A stretch of 41,373 nucleotides of DNA from an uncultured Clostridia bacterium (GTDB lineage Bacteria > Bacillota > Clostridia > TANB77 > CAG-465). The stretch spans positions 1 through 41,373 of the forward strand of contig CALXJF010000010.1 in NCBI GenBank assembly GCA_944388575.1, read 5' to 3'. The notes under the pieces are model-generated. The model was not told the DNA's origin. It saw only the letters and a list, made by a program, of their open reading frames with translations, and searched no databases. This document shows, in pieces, positions 6,443-15,721 of this stretch (the first letter of the stretch is position 1; each line of letters opens with the position of its first letter). The position numbers were made by a program, and so were the translations under genes.

Positions 6443-8551
6443 ATGTATAAAAAATTTGAAATGGAATATGCCGGACGTCCACTTATAATTGAAACAGGAA
6501 AGATGGCAGGACTTGCAAATGGTTCATGTTTAGTCAGATATGGTGATACTGCAGTACTTGTTAATGTAACTATGTCAAAAGAACCAAGAGAAGGAATAGA
6601 TTTTTTACCACTTTCTGTAGACTACGAAGAAAGATTGTACGCTGTTGGTAAGATTCCTGGAGGATATATTAAAAGAGAGGGAAGACCATCAAATAAGGCA
6701 ATACTTGTGTCTCGCGTTATTGATAGACCAATGAGACCTCTATTTCCAAAAGATTATAGAAATGATACTTCTATTAATGCATTAGTATTGGCAGTTGACC
6801 CAGATGTATTACCTGAAGTACCAGCTTCAATAGGAGCATCTATTGCACTTAATATTTCAGATATTCCTTTTGATGCTTTAGTTGGATCAATAAAAGTGGG
6901 GATTGTAAATGACGAAATTGTTTTAAATCCAAATTTAGAGCAAAGAGAAAAATCAACACTTGACTTGACTGTTTCTGCAACTTTAGACAAAATTTGCATG
7001 ATTGAAGCTGGAGCAAAAGAAGTACCAGATAAGAAAATGTTAGAAGCTATAAAGGTAGCACATACTGAAATAAAGAAACTTTGTGAATTTATAGACGATA
7101 TCAAAAAAGAGGTTGGAAAGAAAAAGATAGAATATAAGTCATTTGTTGTTCCTGAGGAATTAGTAGATTTTGTTGAAAGGCATGCTTCAGATAAAATGGC
7201 TGCAGCTATTATAGCTAAAGATAAAACTGTAAGAGATGAAGCCGTAAATAAAGTAGATGAATTTGTTAAAGAGGAATATATAAAAGAATATGGAGAAGAT
7301 AAATATTTAGAAAATAAAGTTATGATAGGAGAAGCTTTATATAAAGCTGAGAAAAAAGCTGTAAGGAATTTAGTTATTAATGAAGGAAAAAGAGTGGATG
7401 GTAGAGGTCTTGATGAAATCAGACCACTTTCAGCAGAAGTGTCTTTGTTTGAAAGAGTACATGGAAGTGCATTATTTTCAAGGGGACAGACACAAGTTTT
7501 ATCTATGGTAACACTTGGTTCTTCTTCAGATGAACAGGAGCTAGATGGTCTTGATGAAGAAGTGGCTAAAAGATATATACACCATTATAATTTTCCGCCA
7601 TATAGTGTTGGTGAAGCAAGACCTGCTCGTGGACCAGGACGTAGAGAAATTGGACACGGTGCCTTGGCAGAGAGAGCTTTGGAACCAGTAATACCTTCAA
7701 AAGAAGAGTTTCCATATACTATTAGGGTAGTGTCTGAAGTTTTAAGTTCAAATGGTTCTACTTCACAGGGAAGTGTATGTGGTTCTACACTTGCATTGAT
7801 GGATGCTGGTGTACCAATAAAAGAACCAGTTGCAGGAATATCAACAGGACTATTTACCAAAAATGGTGACACTTCCGATTATACAATGGTAACTGATATA
7901 CAGGGAATAGAAGATTTTTTTGGCGATATGGATTTTAAAGTTGCTGGAACAAAAAATGGTATAACAGCTATTCAAGTTGACATTAAAATTGATGGCCTTA
8001 CATATGAAATAATAGAGGAAGCTTTTGCAAGAACAAATAAAGCTAGAAAATATATATTAGATGAAGTAATGCTAAAAGCAATAGATAAGCCAAGGAAAAC
8101 TTTATCAAAATATGCTCCAAAGATCGAAACAATAAAAATAAATCCTAGTAAAATTGGAGATGTAATAGGTACTGGTGGTAAAACAATAAATAAGATTATT
8201 GATGAAACTGGTGTAAAAATAGATATTGAAGAAGATGGTACTGTATTTATATCAGGTGTTGATGCAGAAAAAATGGATAGGGCTGTTGAAATTATAGAGT
8301 CTTTAACTAAGGATGTAGAATTAAATCAAGTTTATATGGGTAAAGTAACTAAAATATTACAATTTGGAGCTTTAGTAGAGGTTTTACCTGGTAAAGAAGG
8401 TTTTCTTCATATATCACAAATTTCAACGAAGCGTGTAAAAAAGGTAGAAGATGAATTGAAAGTAGGAGATGAAATTTTAGTTAAAGTAACAGAAATAGGA
8501 AAAGAAGATGGTAAATTTAATTTAAGTGCAAAAGAGCTTATGAAAGTATAG
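6443..8551 (+). CDS. pnp: Polyribonucleotide nucleotidyltransferase (PNPase)
   Basis: This 3'-5' phosphorolytic exoribonuclease acts in mRNA turnover. The 702-aa protein has the full domain order: a first RNase PH domain (about 1-225), a helical linker, a second RNase PH domain (about 310-545, with the FSRGQTQ and GRREIGHG motifs), a KH domain around 555-615 with the IGTGGKTIN loop, and a C-terminal S1 domain (about 622-695). AGGAGG lies before the ATG. In many relatives rpsO precedes pnp. Here the upstream neighbour is an unrelated gene with its own terminator, and pnp has a private promoter and a long hairpin leader. The next gene starts 10 nt after the stop. Confidence 0.97.
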   Translation: MYKKFEMEYAGRPLIIETGKMAGLANGSCLVRYGDTAVLVNVTMSKEPREGIDFLPLSVDYEERLYAVGKIPGGYIKREGRPSNKAILVSRVIDRPMRPLFPKDYRNDTSINALVLAVDPDVLPEVPASIGASIALNISDIPFDALVGSIKVGIVNDEIVLNPNLEQREKSTLDLTVSATLDKICMIEAGAKEVPDKKMLEAIKVAHTEIKKLCEFIDDIKKEVGKKKIEYKSFVVPEELVDFVERHASDKMAAAIIAKDKTVRDEAVNKVDEFVKEEYIKEYGEDKYLENKVMIGEALYKAEKKAVRNLVINEGKRVDGRGLDEIRPLSAEVSLFERVHGSALFSRGQTQVLSMVTLGSSSDEQELDGLDEEVAKRYIHHYNFPPYSVGEARPARGPGRREIGHGALAERALEPVIPSKEEFPYTIRVVSEVLSSNGSTSQGSVCGSTLALMDAGVPIKEPVAGISTGLFTKNGDTSDYTMVTDIQGIEDFFGDMDFKVAGTKNGITAIQVDIKIDGLTYEIIEEAFARTNKARKYILDEVMLKAIDKPRKTLSKYAPKIETIKINPSKIGDVIGTGGKTINKIIDETGVKIDIEEDGTVFISGVDAEKMDRAVEIIESLTKDVELNQVYMGKVTKILQFGALVEVLPGKEGFLHISQISTKRVKKVEDELKVGDEILVKVTEIGKEDGKFNLSAKELMKV

Positions 8552-8561
8552 AGGTGTTCAT

Positions 8562-9383
8562 ATGCAAGTGTATGCATTTGTTGGAAAAACGGGAACTGGA
8601 AAAAGTTTTAATGCTCAAAAGGTGGCAAAATCTAATGATATAGATTATATAATAGATGATGCTATTCTTATTAAAAATACTAAAGTAATTGCTGGAAAGT
8701 CTGCCAAAACAGAAGCAAATTTTATTGCTTCTGTTAAAGCAGCAATATTTTTAGATGATACAAGAAGAACTGACATGATTAAAGTATTGAAAAGAGAAAG
8801 ACCGGAAAAAATACTAATACTTGGTACATCTGATGATATGGTAAATAAGATTGCTACTAATCTTGAATTAGGTAAAATAGATAAAACAATATACATTGAA
8901 GAGATTGCTTCAGAAAGCCAAATAGAAGAGGCAAGAAGATCTAGAGTAGAAGATGGTAAACATGTAGTACCAGTTCCGACTTTAGAGATAAAGAAACAGT
9001 TTTCAGGGTATTTTTTAGATTCTTTAAAATCATTTAATATTTTTGGAAAAACGGATAATAATGAAATTCCAGATAATCTTGAAAAGACAATTATACGACC
9101 TACATATAGTTATTTAGGAAATTATACTATTTCTGATAACGTTATAAACTCAATTATTGCTTTTGTTGTTTCAAGAGTTGATGGAGTATCAAGGGTCTTT
9201 AGAGTTGTTACACAAAAATATATAGATGGTATGAAGCTTGATATTGATATAGAGATAAAATATGGAAAGAATATTCCTAAGCTTAGTTCTGAAATTCGTA
9301 ATACTGTTATATATGCTATAGACAATGCAACAGGGATTAATCTATTTGGAATAAATATAAATGTAAAGTCTATATCAAAATAA
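8562..9383 (+). CDS. P-loop NTPase-like protein with C-terminal Asp23/Gls24-like domain
   Basis: This 273-aa soluble protein begins with a Walker A motif, GKTGTGKS (residues 8-15). The following alpha/beta region contains an FLDD segment (possible Walker B) and LILGTSDDM, and ends near residue 160. The C-terminal 95 residues (from about YTISDNVINSI) resemble the Asp23/Gls24 (alkaline-shock) domain: a V-x-GV-x-R turn, then alternating strands and a closing helix. I infer a nucleotide-dependent protein with an envelope-stress-type domain. Its reaction is unknown. It lies 10 nt downstream of pnp and is probably cotranscribed with it. Confidence 0.7.
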   Translation: MQVYAFVGKTGTGKSFNAQKVAKSNDIDYIIDDAILIKNTKVIAGKSAKTEANFIASVKAAIFLDDTRRTDMIKVLKRERPEKILILGTSDDMVNKIATNLELGKIDKTIYIEEIASESQIEEARRSRVEDGKHVVPVPTLEIKKQFSGYFLDSLKSFNIFGKTDNNEIPDNLEKTIIRPTYSYLGNYTISDNVINSIIAFVVSRVDGVSRVFRVVTQKYIDGMKLDIDIEIKYGKNIPKLSSEIRNTVIYAIDNATGINLFGININVKSISK

Positions 9384-9394
9384 TTAAAGTAGTA

Positions 9395-9423
9395 TTGAAA
9401 AACAATAAAAAATATAGTAAAAT
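9395..9423 (+). promoter_or_regulatory. Promoter upstream of the DUF3298-like gene
   Basis: TTGAAA (9395-9400) and TAAAAT (9418-9423) are 17 nt apart, in the gap between two genes. It could drive the unit running from 9442 through glyS to cdaA, because no terminator is seen between them. Confidence 0.5.
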
Positions 9424-9441
9424 CTTATGAGGTGATATATA

Positions 9442-10242
9442 ATGGAAACAATGCATTATAGAGAAAAAAAGAAAAGCTATAAGGGAGTGATTATTACACT
9501 TTTCTTATTTGTGTTAATAGGAGGAGCAATAATATTATTTGCAATTAACTCAGAGCAAGAACCAGTAATTATTGGAAGTCAGGAATCTGATATACAAAGA
9601 CTTGTAGAATTAGATAAAGAAGATGCAATAGAAACTGCTAGTAAAAATACAAGTATTAGTTATGAAGTAAAAGACGTTACATATAACGATACTTCTAATG
9701 TTAAAATAAAATCTAATATGACAATACCACAAATTTTTGTTGAAGGGGAAGAGTTAACAGAAATAAATTCAAAAATAGATCAAGAGTATAATGATTTATT
9801 TACGAAATTAAAAGAACAAATGTCTTCTGCAGAAAGCAATTATACATATATTGTTTCATATAATGTTTATGAAAATATGATTGGAACAGATAAAATCGTG
9901 TCTTTAACATTATATCAAAGAGTAAGAGACGATAGTGCTAAGAAAAATACAATGGAAAAAGTTGACACTTATAACATTAACTTAGCCACTAAAGAGTTAA
10001 CTACTCAGTTTGAGATTGCTCAAGAATTACTTGGAAAAGATTATAAAAGTGTTATAAAATCTGAAGTTGAAGATTACGTTGTTCAAGAGGGAATGATGAA
10101 AGAATCAGATTTTACATATGCCATTACTGGATTAGAGAATTTTTATATTAAAGACGGTAGTTTTCATATTATATTTAATGAAGGAAATTTGGTGGACACA
10201 AAATATGGTGTATTAGATATTGAGGTAAGTGCCCAAAAATAA
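9442..10242 (+). CDS. Membrane-anchored DUF3298/RsiV-like extracytoplasmic protein
   Basis: This 266-aa protein has a basic N-terminus (EKKKSYK), one transmembrane helix at about residues 15-34 and a large extracellular domain. The layout resembles the DUF4163/DUF3298 modules of RsiV-like anti-sigma factors and related exported proteins: two strand-rich halves, a YNINLATKEL segment like the beginning of DUF3298, and an IIFNEGNLV segment near the end. The assignment is by pattern only. No sigma factor gene lies next to it. It precedes glyS by 29 nt. Confidence 0.55.
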   Translation: METMHYREKKKSYKGVIITLFLFVLIGGAIILFAINSEQEPVIIGSQESDIQRLVELDKEDAIETASKNTSISYEVKDVTYNDTSNVKIKSNMTIPQIFVEGEELTEINSKIDQEYNDLFTKLKEQMSSAESNYTYIVSYNVYENMIGTDKIVSLTLYQRVRDDSAKKNTMEKVDTYNINLATKELTTQFEIAQELLGKDYKSVIKSEVEDYVVQEGMMKESDFTYAITGLENFYIKDGSFHIIFNEGNLVDTKYGVLDIEVSAQK

Positions 10243-10271
10243 TATTTACGTTAAAATAGGAGGATAAAGAA

Positions 10272-11658
10272 GTGGTAGATTCAATGGAAAAAATTGTTAA
10301 TCTGTGTAAAGCAAGAGGATATATTTATCCAGGTTCAGAAATATATGGGGGCCTTGCTAATACATGGGATTATGGTCCTTTAGGAGTAGAATTTAAAAAT
10401 AATATAAAAAAAGCGTGGTGGAAGAAATTTATTCAAGAGAATAAATATAATGTTGGTCTTGATTGTGCAATTTTGATGAATCCAAAAACTTGGGAAGCTT
10501 CACGGACACATTGGTGGATTTTCTGATCCGCTGATTGATTGTAAAGAGTGTAAGTCTAGATTTAGAGCTGACAAATTAATTGAAGAATATGCTTTTGAAA
10601 ATAAAAAGGATATAAAAGTTTCTGATGGGATGTCAAATGAAGAGCTGATTGGATTAATTAATAAATATGATATTTGTTGTCCTAAGTGTGGAAAACATAA
10701 TTTTACAGATATTAGAAAGTTTAATCTTATGTTTAAAACTTTTCAAGGAGTTACAGAAGATTCTACTGCTACAATTTATTTAAGACCAGAAACTGCACAG
10801 GGAATATTTGTTAATTTTAGAAATGTTGCGAGAACTACGAGAAAAAAAATACCATTTGGTATAGGACAAATTGGCAAATCGTTTAGAAATGAAATAACTC
10901 CTGGAAACTTTATTTTTAGGACTAGAGAATTTGAACAAATGGAATTAGAATTCTTCTGTAAACCAGGTGAAGATATAAAATGGTTTGAATATTGGAGAAC
11001 ATATGCCGTTAACTTTTTGAAAAGTTTAGGTATGAAGGATGAAAATATACGCTTAAGAGACCATGATAAGGAAGAGCTTTCACATTATAGTAGTGCCACA
11101 ACAGATATAGAGTTTAAATTTCCTTTTGGTTTTGGAGAATTATGGGGAATAGCTGATAGAACAAATTTTGATTTGTCACAACATATGAAATATTCAAATG
11201 AAGATATGACCTATACAGAAGTAGAGACAAACGAAAAATATGTTCCATATTGTATCGAACCATCAGTAGGTTGCGATAGGTTGGCATTAGCATTTATTTG
11301 TAATGCCTATGAAGAAGAAAAATTATCTGATAGTGATACAAGAGTAGTTCTTAAATTACATCCAGCGCTTAGTCCAATAAAAATAGCTGTCTTACCGCTT
11401 TCTAAAAAGCTTAGTGAAGCTGCCTTGAAAATCTATGACAGGCTATCTAAAAAATATATTGTTGATTTTGATGAATCCGGTAGTATTGGAAAAAGGTATA
11501 GAAGACAAGATGAGATTGGAACACCATATGCTATAACTTATGATTTTGAATCTGAAGAAGATATGGCTGTAACTGTCAGAAACAGAGATACTATGGAACA
11601 AGAAAGAATTAAAATATCTGATTTAGAAGAATATTTTAACCATAGATTTGATTTTTAG
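10272..11658 (+). CDS. glyS: Glycyl-tRNA synthetase, interrupted by a +1 frameshift at CGG
   Basis: This is a dimeric class II glycyl-tRNA synthetase, which is essential for charging tRNA-Gly. The two frames join into 461 aa, the expected full length, with AGGAGG before a GTG start, the N-terminal YPGSEIYGG region, a CPKCG zinc motif, the class II motifs ([26 protein letters not shown]) and the C-terminal anticodon-binding domain. After codon 77 (TCA, 10500-10502) an extra C at 10503 makes an in-frame CGG and a stop soon after. Skipping that C gives the conserved EASGH-x-GGFSDP sequence. No other lesion is present. Since the enzyme is indispensable, either the base is an artefact or the ribosome shifts +1 here. 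The 29-nt gap upstream has no room for a T-box. Confidence 0.9.
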
Positions 11659-11668
11659 GAGGGATAAT

Positions 11669-11779
11669 ATGGAAAAAAGAAAAAATATTTTAAAATATAC
11701 TGTTGTTGGAATTTTAGTATCTTCAATGGTACTTTCTATGTTTGCAGTTTTGATATCGGCAGTTCAAAGTAGTATATAA
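11669..11779 (+). CDS. 36-aa single-span membrane peptide
   Basis: A short reading frame lies 10 nt after glyS, behind a strong AGGAGGG site with good spacing to an ATG. It encodes a basic N-terminus (MEKRKN), one hydrophobic helix of about 22 residues and a short polar tail ending QSSI. I do not recognise it. Its clean ribosome-binding site and its place between glyS and cdaA make it likely to be translated. It could modulate a membrane partner such as CdaA, but that is a guess from adjacency. Confidence 0.6.
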   Translation: MEKRKNILKYTVVGILVSSMVLSMFAVLISAVQSSI

Positions 11780-11827
11780 ACAGGCTTATTAGAACTGTTA
11801 GCTTCAAACAAAAGGTGAGGTGATATA

Positions 11828-12688
11828 ATGCAAAGTTTTTGGACAGGCTTTGTATCTATAATGTATAAGTTTAAAGATATATTTGATCTTACAAGTCCAA
11901 TTAGGTATATTATATTTATTATAGATATATTGATTGTAACGTTTATTATCTATTATTTATTTAGAATAGTAAAAAAGACAAGAGCTGGTCAAATAGTTAA
12001 AGGTATTTTTTTAGTATTAGTACTATTTTTAATAGCAAAAGTATTTAATATGGTAATTCTTAATTTTTTATTTAATAACTTTTTAACTTATGGAGTTTTA
12101 TTATTAATTGTAGTATTTCAGCCAGAACTTAGAAATGTTTTTGAAAAGCTTGGTAGGAGCAAAATTGTAGATGTTTTTGATATGGATGATAATATTTTAG
12201 TTAGACATTCTATTTCAGAAATAGTAAAAGCTGTAGAAATCATGTCTTTGAAAAATATTGGAGCTTTAATTGTAATAGAAAGAAATACACATATTAGTGA
12301 TGTTATTAAAGAAAGTGTGAATTTATCAGCTAAGGTTTCAAGTGAACTTATACAAAATATATTTATGCCAAGAACACCTTTGCATGATGGAGCTATAGTT
12401 ATAGATAAAACTGAAATTTTAGCTGCAAAGTGTATATTACCACTTGCATCTGAAGTGTCAATTCCTAAAAATTTGGGTACACGACATAGAGCAGCAGTGG
12501 GTATAACAGAAATTTCGGATGCTATTGTTGTGGTCGTATCAGAAGAAACTGGAACAATTTCTTTAGCAGAAGATGGAAAATTAATTAGAGACTTGACTGG
12601 AGATAAATTAAAAGCTTTATTATTTGAAAAATTAGATAGAACTAAAAATAATGTCGCAATTAAGAATATCAAGAAAAATAATTCATAA
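11828..12688 (+). CDS. cdaA: Diadenylate cyclase CdaA
   Basis: CdaA synthesises cyclic di-AMP, which controls potassium and osmolyte uptake and cell-wall homeostasis. The 286-aa protein has three N-terminal membrane helices (about 27-45, 56-76 and 82-98), a linker with FQPELR and a cytoplasmic DAC domain with the DGA motif at 187-189 and RHR at 219-221. An AGGTGAGGTG site precedes the ATG. In most Firmicutes cdaA is followed by the regulator gene ybbR (cdaR) and glmM. Here an unrelated protein follows, and no YbbR domain is visible. Confidence 0.95.
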   Translation: MQSFWTGFVSIMYKFKDIFDLTSPIRYIIFIIDILIVTFIIYYLFRIVKKTRAGQIVKGIFLVLVLFLIAKVFNMVILNFLFNNFLTYGVLLLIVVFQPELRNVFEKLGRSKIVDVFDMDDNILVRHSISEIVKAVEIMSLKNIGALIVIERNTHISDVIKESVNLSAKVSSELIQNIFMPRTPLHDGAIVIDKTEILAAKCILPLASEVSIPKNLGTRHRAAVGITEISDAIVVVVSEETGTISLAEDGKLIRDLTGDKLKALLFEKLDRTKNNVAIKNIKKNNS

Positions 12689-12752
12689 TTCTATATAGTT
12701 ATTCATATATAAATATATGTAAATTTATATTTTACTTATTTGGAGGGTATAT

Positions 12753-13604
12753 ATGAATAACCTTTTTATAGATTTAGTTGTTGATGAAAAAAATAATAAA
12801 AATAGTATTATTGATAATCTATTTTTGAAAAAGTTGGGATTTGTTATAAAAGAAGATAAATTACTAAAAACTAAAACTAGTACTACTTTATTTTTAAAAA
12901 TCAACATTGATAAATTTGTTATTTCGAGAAAGAATATTTATTTTTTTAAGAAATTTATTAAGAGTTATATAAAAAATATTAAAGATATCAATGTGGTTTT
13001 TAGTAAAAAATTTAATGGTATGGATTATATAAGAAACGAAATAAAAAAAATTCTACATATAATTAATGGTAATTGTAAATATATTAAATCAGATAATGAC
13101 TTAAAAAATCATGATAGTATATATCTAAAGAACTATATTTTAAATAATAAAATTGACAAAAGTAAATTTAGAATTTTAGTTGTTGTTGATGATATAAAGG
13201 ATTTTGAAAAAGAAAAGTTAAAAGAATATTTAGAAGAGTATAAATTTGTAGATATATTAAGAATGTCAAATATTTCCAAAGGTGATTATAAAAGACTTTC
13301 TAAAGAAGTAAATGATATAAATAATGAGTATGGCTCTTCTATGGAAATAATTCAAAAAAGAAATATACAAAACTATGATTTTTATATTATATACAGTCAA
13401 AATAGAAAAAAATATTTGATTTCTCATTATGTATTAAATAAAAAAGCATATATATTGGATATAACTGATGTAGATGATGATGTATATAGTAAAGAATATA
13501 AATTATATGAGAAAAATAAAAAGTATATTGATACTTTGTTTAATAGATTAAACTTAGATGTTGATAATTTTTGTAAAACAGAGCTTGGAAGTTTATATAA
13601 TTAG
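12753..13604 (+). CDS. Unknown Lys/Asn-rich protein downstream of cdaA
   Basis: I do not recognise this 283-aa protein. It has no signal peptide or membrane helix, is very rich in Lys, Asn, Asp and Ile, and has two visible parts. The N-terminal half has alternating hydrophobic strands and basic helices. The C-terminal half opens with a FRILVVVDDI strand-turn (Rossmann-like) and includes YDFYIIYS, suggesting an alpha/beta fold. A GGAGGG site precedes the ATG. It occupies the place where ybbR often sits but shows no similarity to it. Its base composition is more AT-rich than that of its neighbours. Confidence 0.65.
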   Translation: MNNLFIDLVVDEKNNKNSIIDNLFLKKLGFVIKEDKLLKTKTSTTLFLKINIDKFVISRKNIYFFKKFIKSYIKNIKDINVVFSKKFNGMDYIRNEIKKILHIINGNCKYIKSDNDLKNHDSIYLKNYILNNKIDKSKFRILVVVDDIKDFEKEKLKEYLEEYKFVDILRMSNISKGDYKRLSKEVNDINNEYGSSMEIIQKRNIQNYDFYIIYSQNRKKYLISHYVLNKKAYILDITDVDDDVYSKEYKLYEKNKKYIDTLFNRLNLDVDNFCKTELGSLYN

Positions 13605-13659
13605 ACTTATAACTTGACATATAGTATATAATATTTTAGAGCTTAAGGGGGAGAAAAAA

Positions 13660-14139
13660 TTGGAAGAAAGAGAAATAATGTTAACTGAAGAAGGATATAA
13701 AAAGTTAGAGGAAGAATTAAAACAGTTGAAAGGACCTAAGAAAATGGAGGTCGCTGAAAGAATAAAAGTTGCTAGAGAATTTGGAGATATATCTGAGAAT
13801 TCTGAATATGATGACGCTAAAAATGAGCAAGCTTTACTTGAGGCAAGAATATTAGAAATAGAAAACACTTTAAGACATGCTAAAATTGTTGATGATGATG
13901 TTATATCTACAAGAAAAGTTGGAGTGGGAACACTTGTAACTGTGTATGATTTTGAGTTTGATGAAGAGGTATCTTATGGTATAGTAGGGGCAACAGAAGT
14001 TAATATGGCTGAAAATAAAATCTCAAATGAATCACCTGTTGGAAAAGCATTAATAGGAAGAAAAAAAGGTGATGAAGTTGAAGTTGAAACACCTGGTGGA
14101 ATTTCAAAATATAAAATCATTTCTATAAAAAGATTGTAG
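13660..14139 (+). CDS. greA: Transcription elongation factor GreA
   Basis: GreA rescues backtracked RNA polymerase by stimulating transcript cleavage. The 159-aa protein has the N-terminal coiled coil with the LTEEGYKKLEEEL opening and the GDISENSEYDDAKNEQ tip carrying the acidic residues, followed by the C-terminal FKBP-like domain ending SPVGKALIGRKKGDEVEV. The start is TTG at 13660, placed seven bases after AAGGGGGAG. An internal ATG at 13678 would remove six residues usually present in the family. lysS follows after 17 nt, a gene order seen in other Firmicutes. Confidence 0.95.
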   Translation: MEEREIMLTEEGYKKLEEELKQLKGPKKMEVAERIKVAREFGDISENSEYDDAKNEQALLEARILEIENTLRHAKIVDDDVISTRKVGVGTLVTVYDFEFDEEVSYGIVGATEVNMAENKISNESPVGKALIGRKKGDEVEVETPGGISKYKIISIKRL

Positions 14140-14156
14140 AATGTAGGAGGAAAAAA

Positions 14157-15647
14157 GTGGGAGAAATAAACGAATTAAGAAGAGTAAGAGAAGAAAAACA
14201 GGAAAAACTTAGACAAGCTAATGTAAATGTTAGGCCTGACAAGTTTGAGATTACACACTCTTTGAAAGAAGCAAGAGAATTAGAAGAAGGTGTAGAAAAT
14301 GTAAGAGTCGCAGGACGTGTTATGTCTAAAAGAAAAATGGGAAAAATTAGCTTTTTAGATTTAAGAGACATTGAGGGAAGAATTCAACTTTGTATAAAAA
14401 AAGATGAAGTTGGAGAGGATTTATACAAACTAATTCATGAAACTTTAGATGTTGGAGACTTTATTGGAGTTAGTGGAGAAACTTTTGTTACGCAAACAGG
14501 AGAAAAGACTATAAGAGTAAAAGAATATACATTTCTAGGGAAATCTTTAAGACCTCTTCCGGAAAAATTTCATGGAGTAACAAACAGGGAATTACTGTAT
14601 AGAGAAAGACATTTAGATTTGATAATGAATGATGAAACTAAAAAAAGATTTTTACTTAGATCTAAATTTATAAAATTAATGAGAGATTTTTTAGATAGTA
14701 AAGGGTTTATAGAAGTAGAAACTCCTGTATTGCAAAATACTGCCTCTGGTGCTACTGCAAGACCTTTTATAACGCATCATAATATGTATAATACAGATGT
14801 ATATTTAAGAATATCTCCTGAGTTAACTTTAAAAAAATTAATTATAGGTGGTTTTACAAATATATTTGAAATAGCAAGAGATTTTAGAAATGAAGGAATA
14901 AGCGTAAATCATCTTCAAGACTTTACTATGGTAGAAGGATATAGTGCATATTGGAATTTTGAGGATAATATGCGTTTAATGCACGATATGGTTGTGTATA
15001 TAATTTCAAATTTATTTGATGGAAACCTAAAGGTGAAAATAGGTGAACAAGAGATTGATTTTGGTGGAGAGTGGGATGTAGTAAGTTTTAGAGATCTATT
15101 AATAAAAGACTGTGGTGTTGACATAGATAAATTTACTACAGCTAAAGAATTATTAGAAGAGATAAAGAAAAATAAAATAGAGCTTGAAGTAGATAATTTA
15201 GAATCACTTGGAAGAGGAAACTTGATAGATCAATTGTATAAAAAGGTAAGTAGACCTAAGGTTATAAAACCAACATTTTTAATTAATCATCCAATTGATT
15301 TATCACCTTTAGCACGTGCTAATGATGAAAATCCAGCACTTACTGATAGATTTCAGCTTATTGTAAATGGACAAGAAATAATAAATGGATATTCAGAACT
15401 TGTAGATTCGGTAGAACAACAAAAAAGATTTTTGGAGCAAAGTAAATTAAAAGAAAATGGAGACGAAGAAGCTATGAGTTATGACCATGAATATATTAAG
15501 GCTATGGAGTATGGTATGCCTCCTATTTCTGGTTGGGGACTTGGAGTTGATAGATTTTTACAATTCTTAACTAATAGTTATAACATACGTGATGTAGTTC
15601 TTTATCCATTATTAAAACCAAGAGAAAATGTTGAAATAGATGAATAA
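14157..15647 (+). CDS. lysS: Lysyl-tRNA synthetase, class II
   Basis: This cytoplasmic enzyme charges tRNA-Lys. The 496-aa protein has the N-terminal OB-fold anticodon-binding domain (about 55-165, with VAGRVMSKRKMGK and FLDL) and the class II catalytic core with motif 2 (ARDFRNEGISVNHLQDFTMVE) and motif 3 (GWGLGVDRF). Translation starts at GTG, 14157, behind a perfect AGGAGG. It is cotranscribed with greA and ends at a strong terminator. Confidence 0.96.
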   Translation: MGEINELRRVREEKQEKLRQANVNVRPDKFEITHSLKEARELEEGVENVRVAGRVMSKRKMGKISFLDLRDIEGRIQLCIKKDEVGEDLYKLIHETLDVGDFIGVSGETFVTQTGEKTIRVKEYTFLGKSLRPLPEKFHGVTNRELLYRERHLDLIMNDETKKRFLLRSKFIKLMRDFLDSKGFIEVETPVLQNTASGATARPFITHHNMYNTDVYLRISPELTLKKLIIGGFTNIFEIARDFRNEGISVNHLQDFTMVEGYSAYWNFEDNMRLMHDMVVYIISNLFDGNLKVKIGEQEIDFGGEWDVVSFRDLLIKDCGVDIDKFTTAKELLEEIKKNKIELEVDNLESLGRGNLIDQLYKKVSRPKVIKPTFLINHPIDLSPLARANDENPALTDRFQLIVNGQEIINGYSELVDSVEQQKRFLEQSKLKENGDEEAMSYDHEYIKAMEYGMPPISGWGLGVDRFLQFLTNSYNIRDVVLYPLLKPRENVEIDE

Positions 15648-15650
15648 TAG

Positions 15651-15686
15651 AAAACACGAGATTAAATTTTTATCTCGTGTTTTTTG
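15651..15686. terminator. Bidirectional terminator after lysS
   Basis: Perfect 12-nt arms AAAACACGAGAT (15651-15662) and ATCTCGTGTTTT (15672-15683) have T tracts on both strands. It can serve lysS and the convergent GH25-dockerin gene. Confidence 0.9.
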
Positions 15687-15721
15687 ATAGGGTTTAAAAT
15701 TACTTTAAATATATAATTTCT

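Noticed and set aside
10243-10271. T-box or glycine riboswitch before glyS
   Set aside because: The gap is only 29 nt and contains little beyond the ribosome-binding site. The same holds for the 17 nt before lysS.
12118-12672. Minus-strand open frame of 184 codons opposite cdaA
   Set aside because: The cdaA frame is unmistakable, with family motifs. The antisense product is Ser/Ile-rich with no recognisable domain.
13614-13632. Consensus TTGACA and TATAAT before greA as a promoter
   Set aside because: The boxes are only 7 nt apart, too close to be used together. A promoter with another partner box may exist but is not clear.
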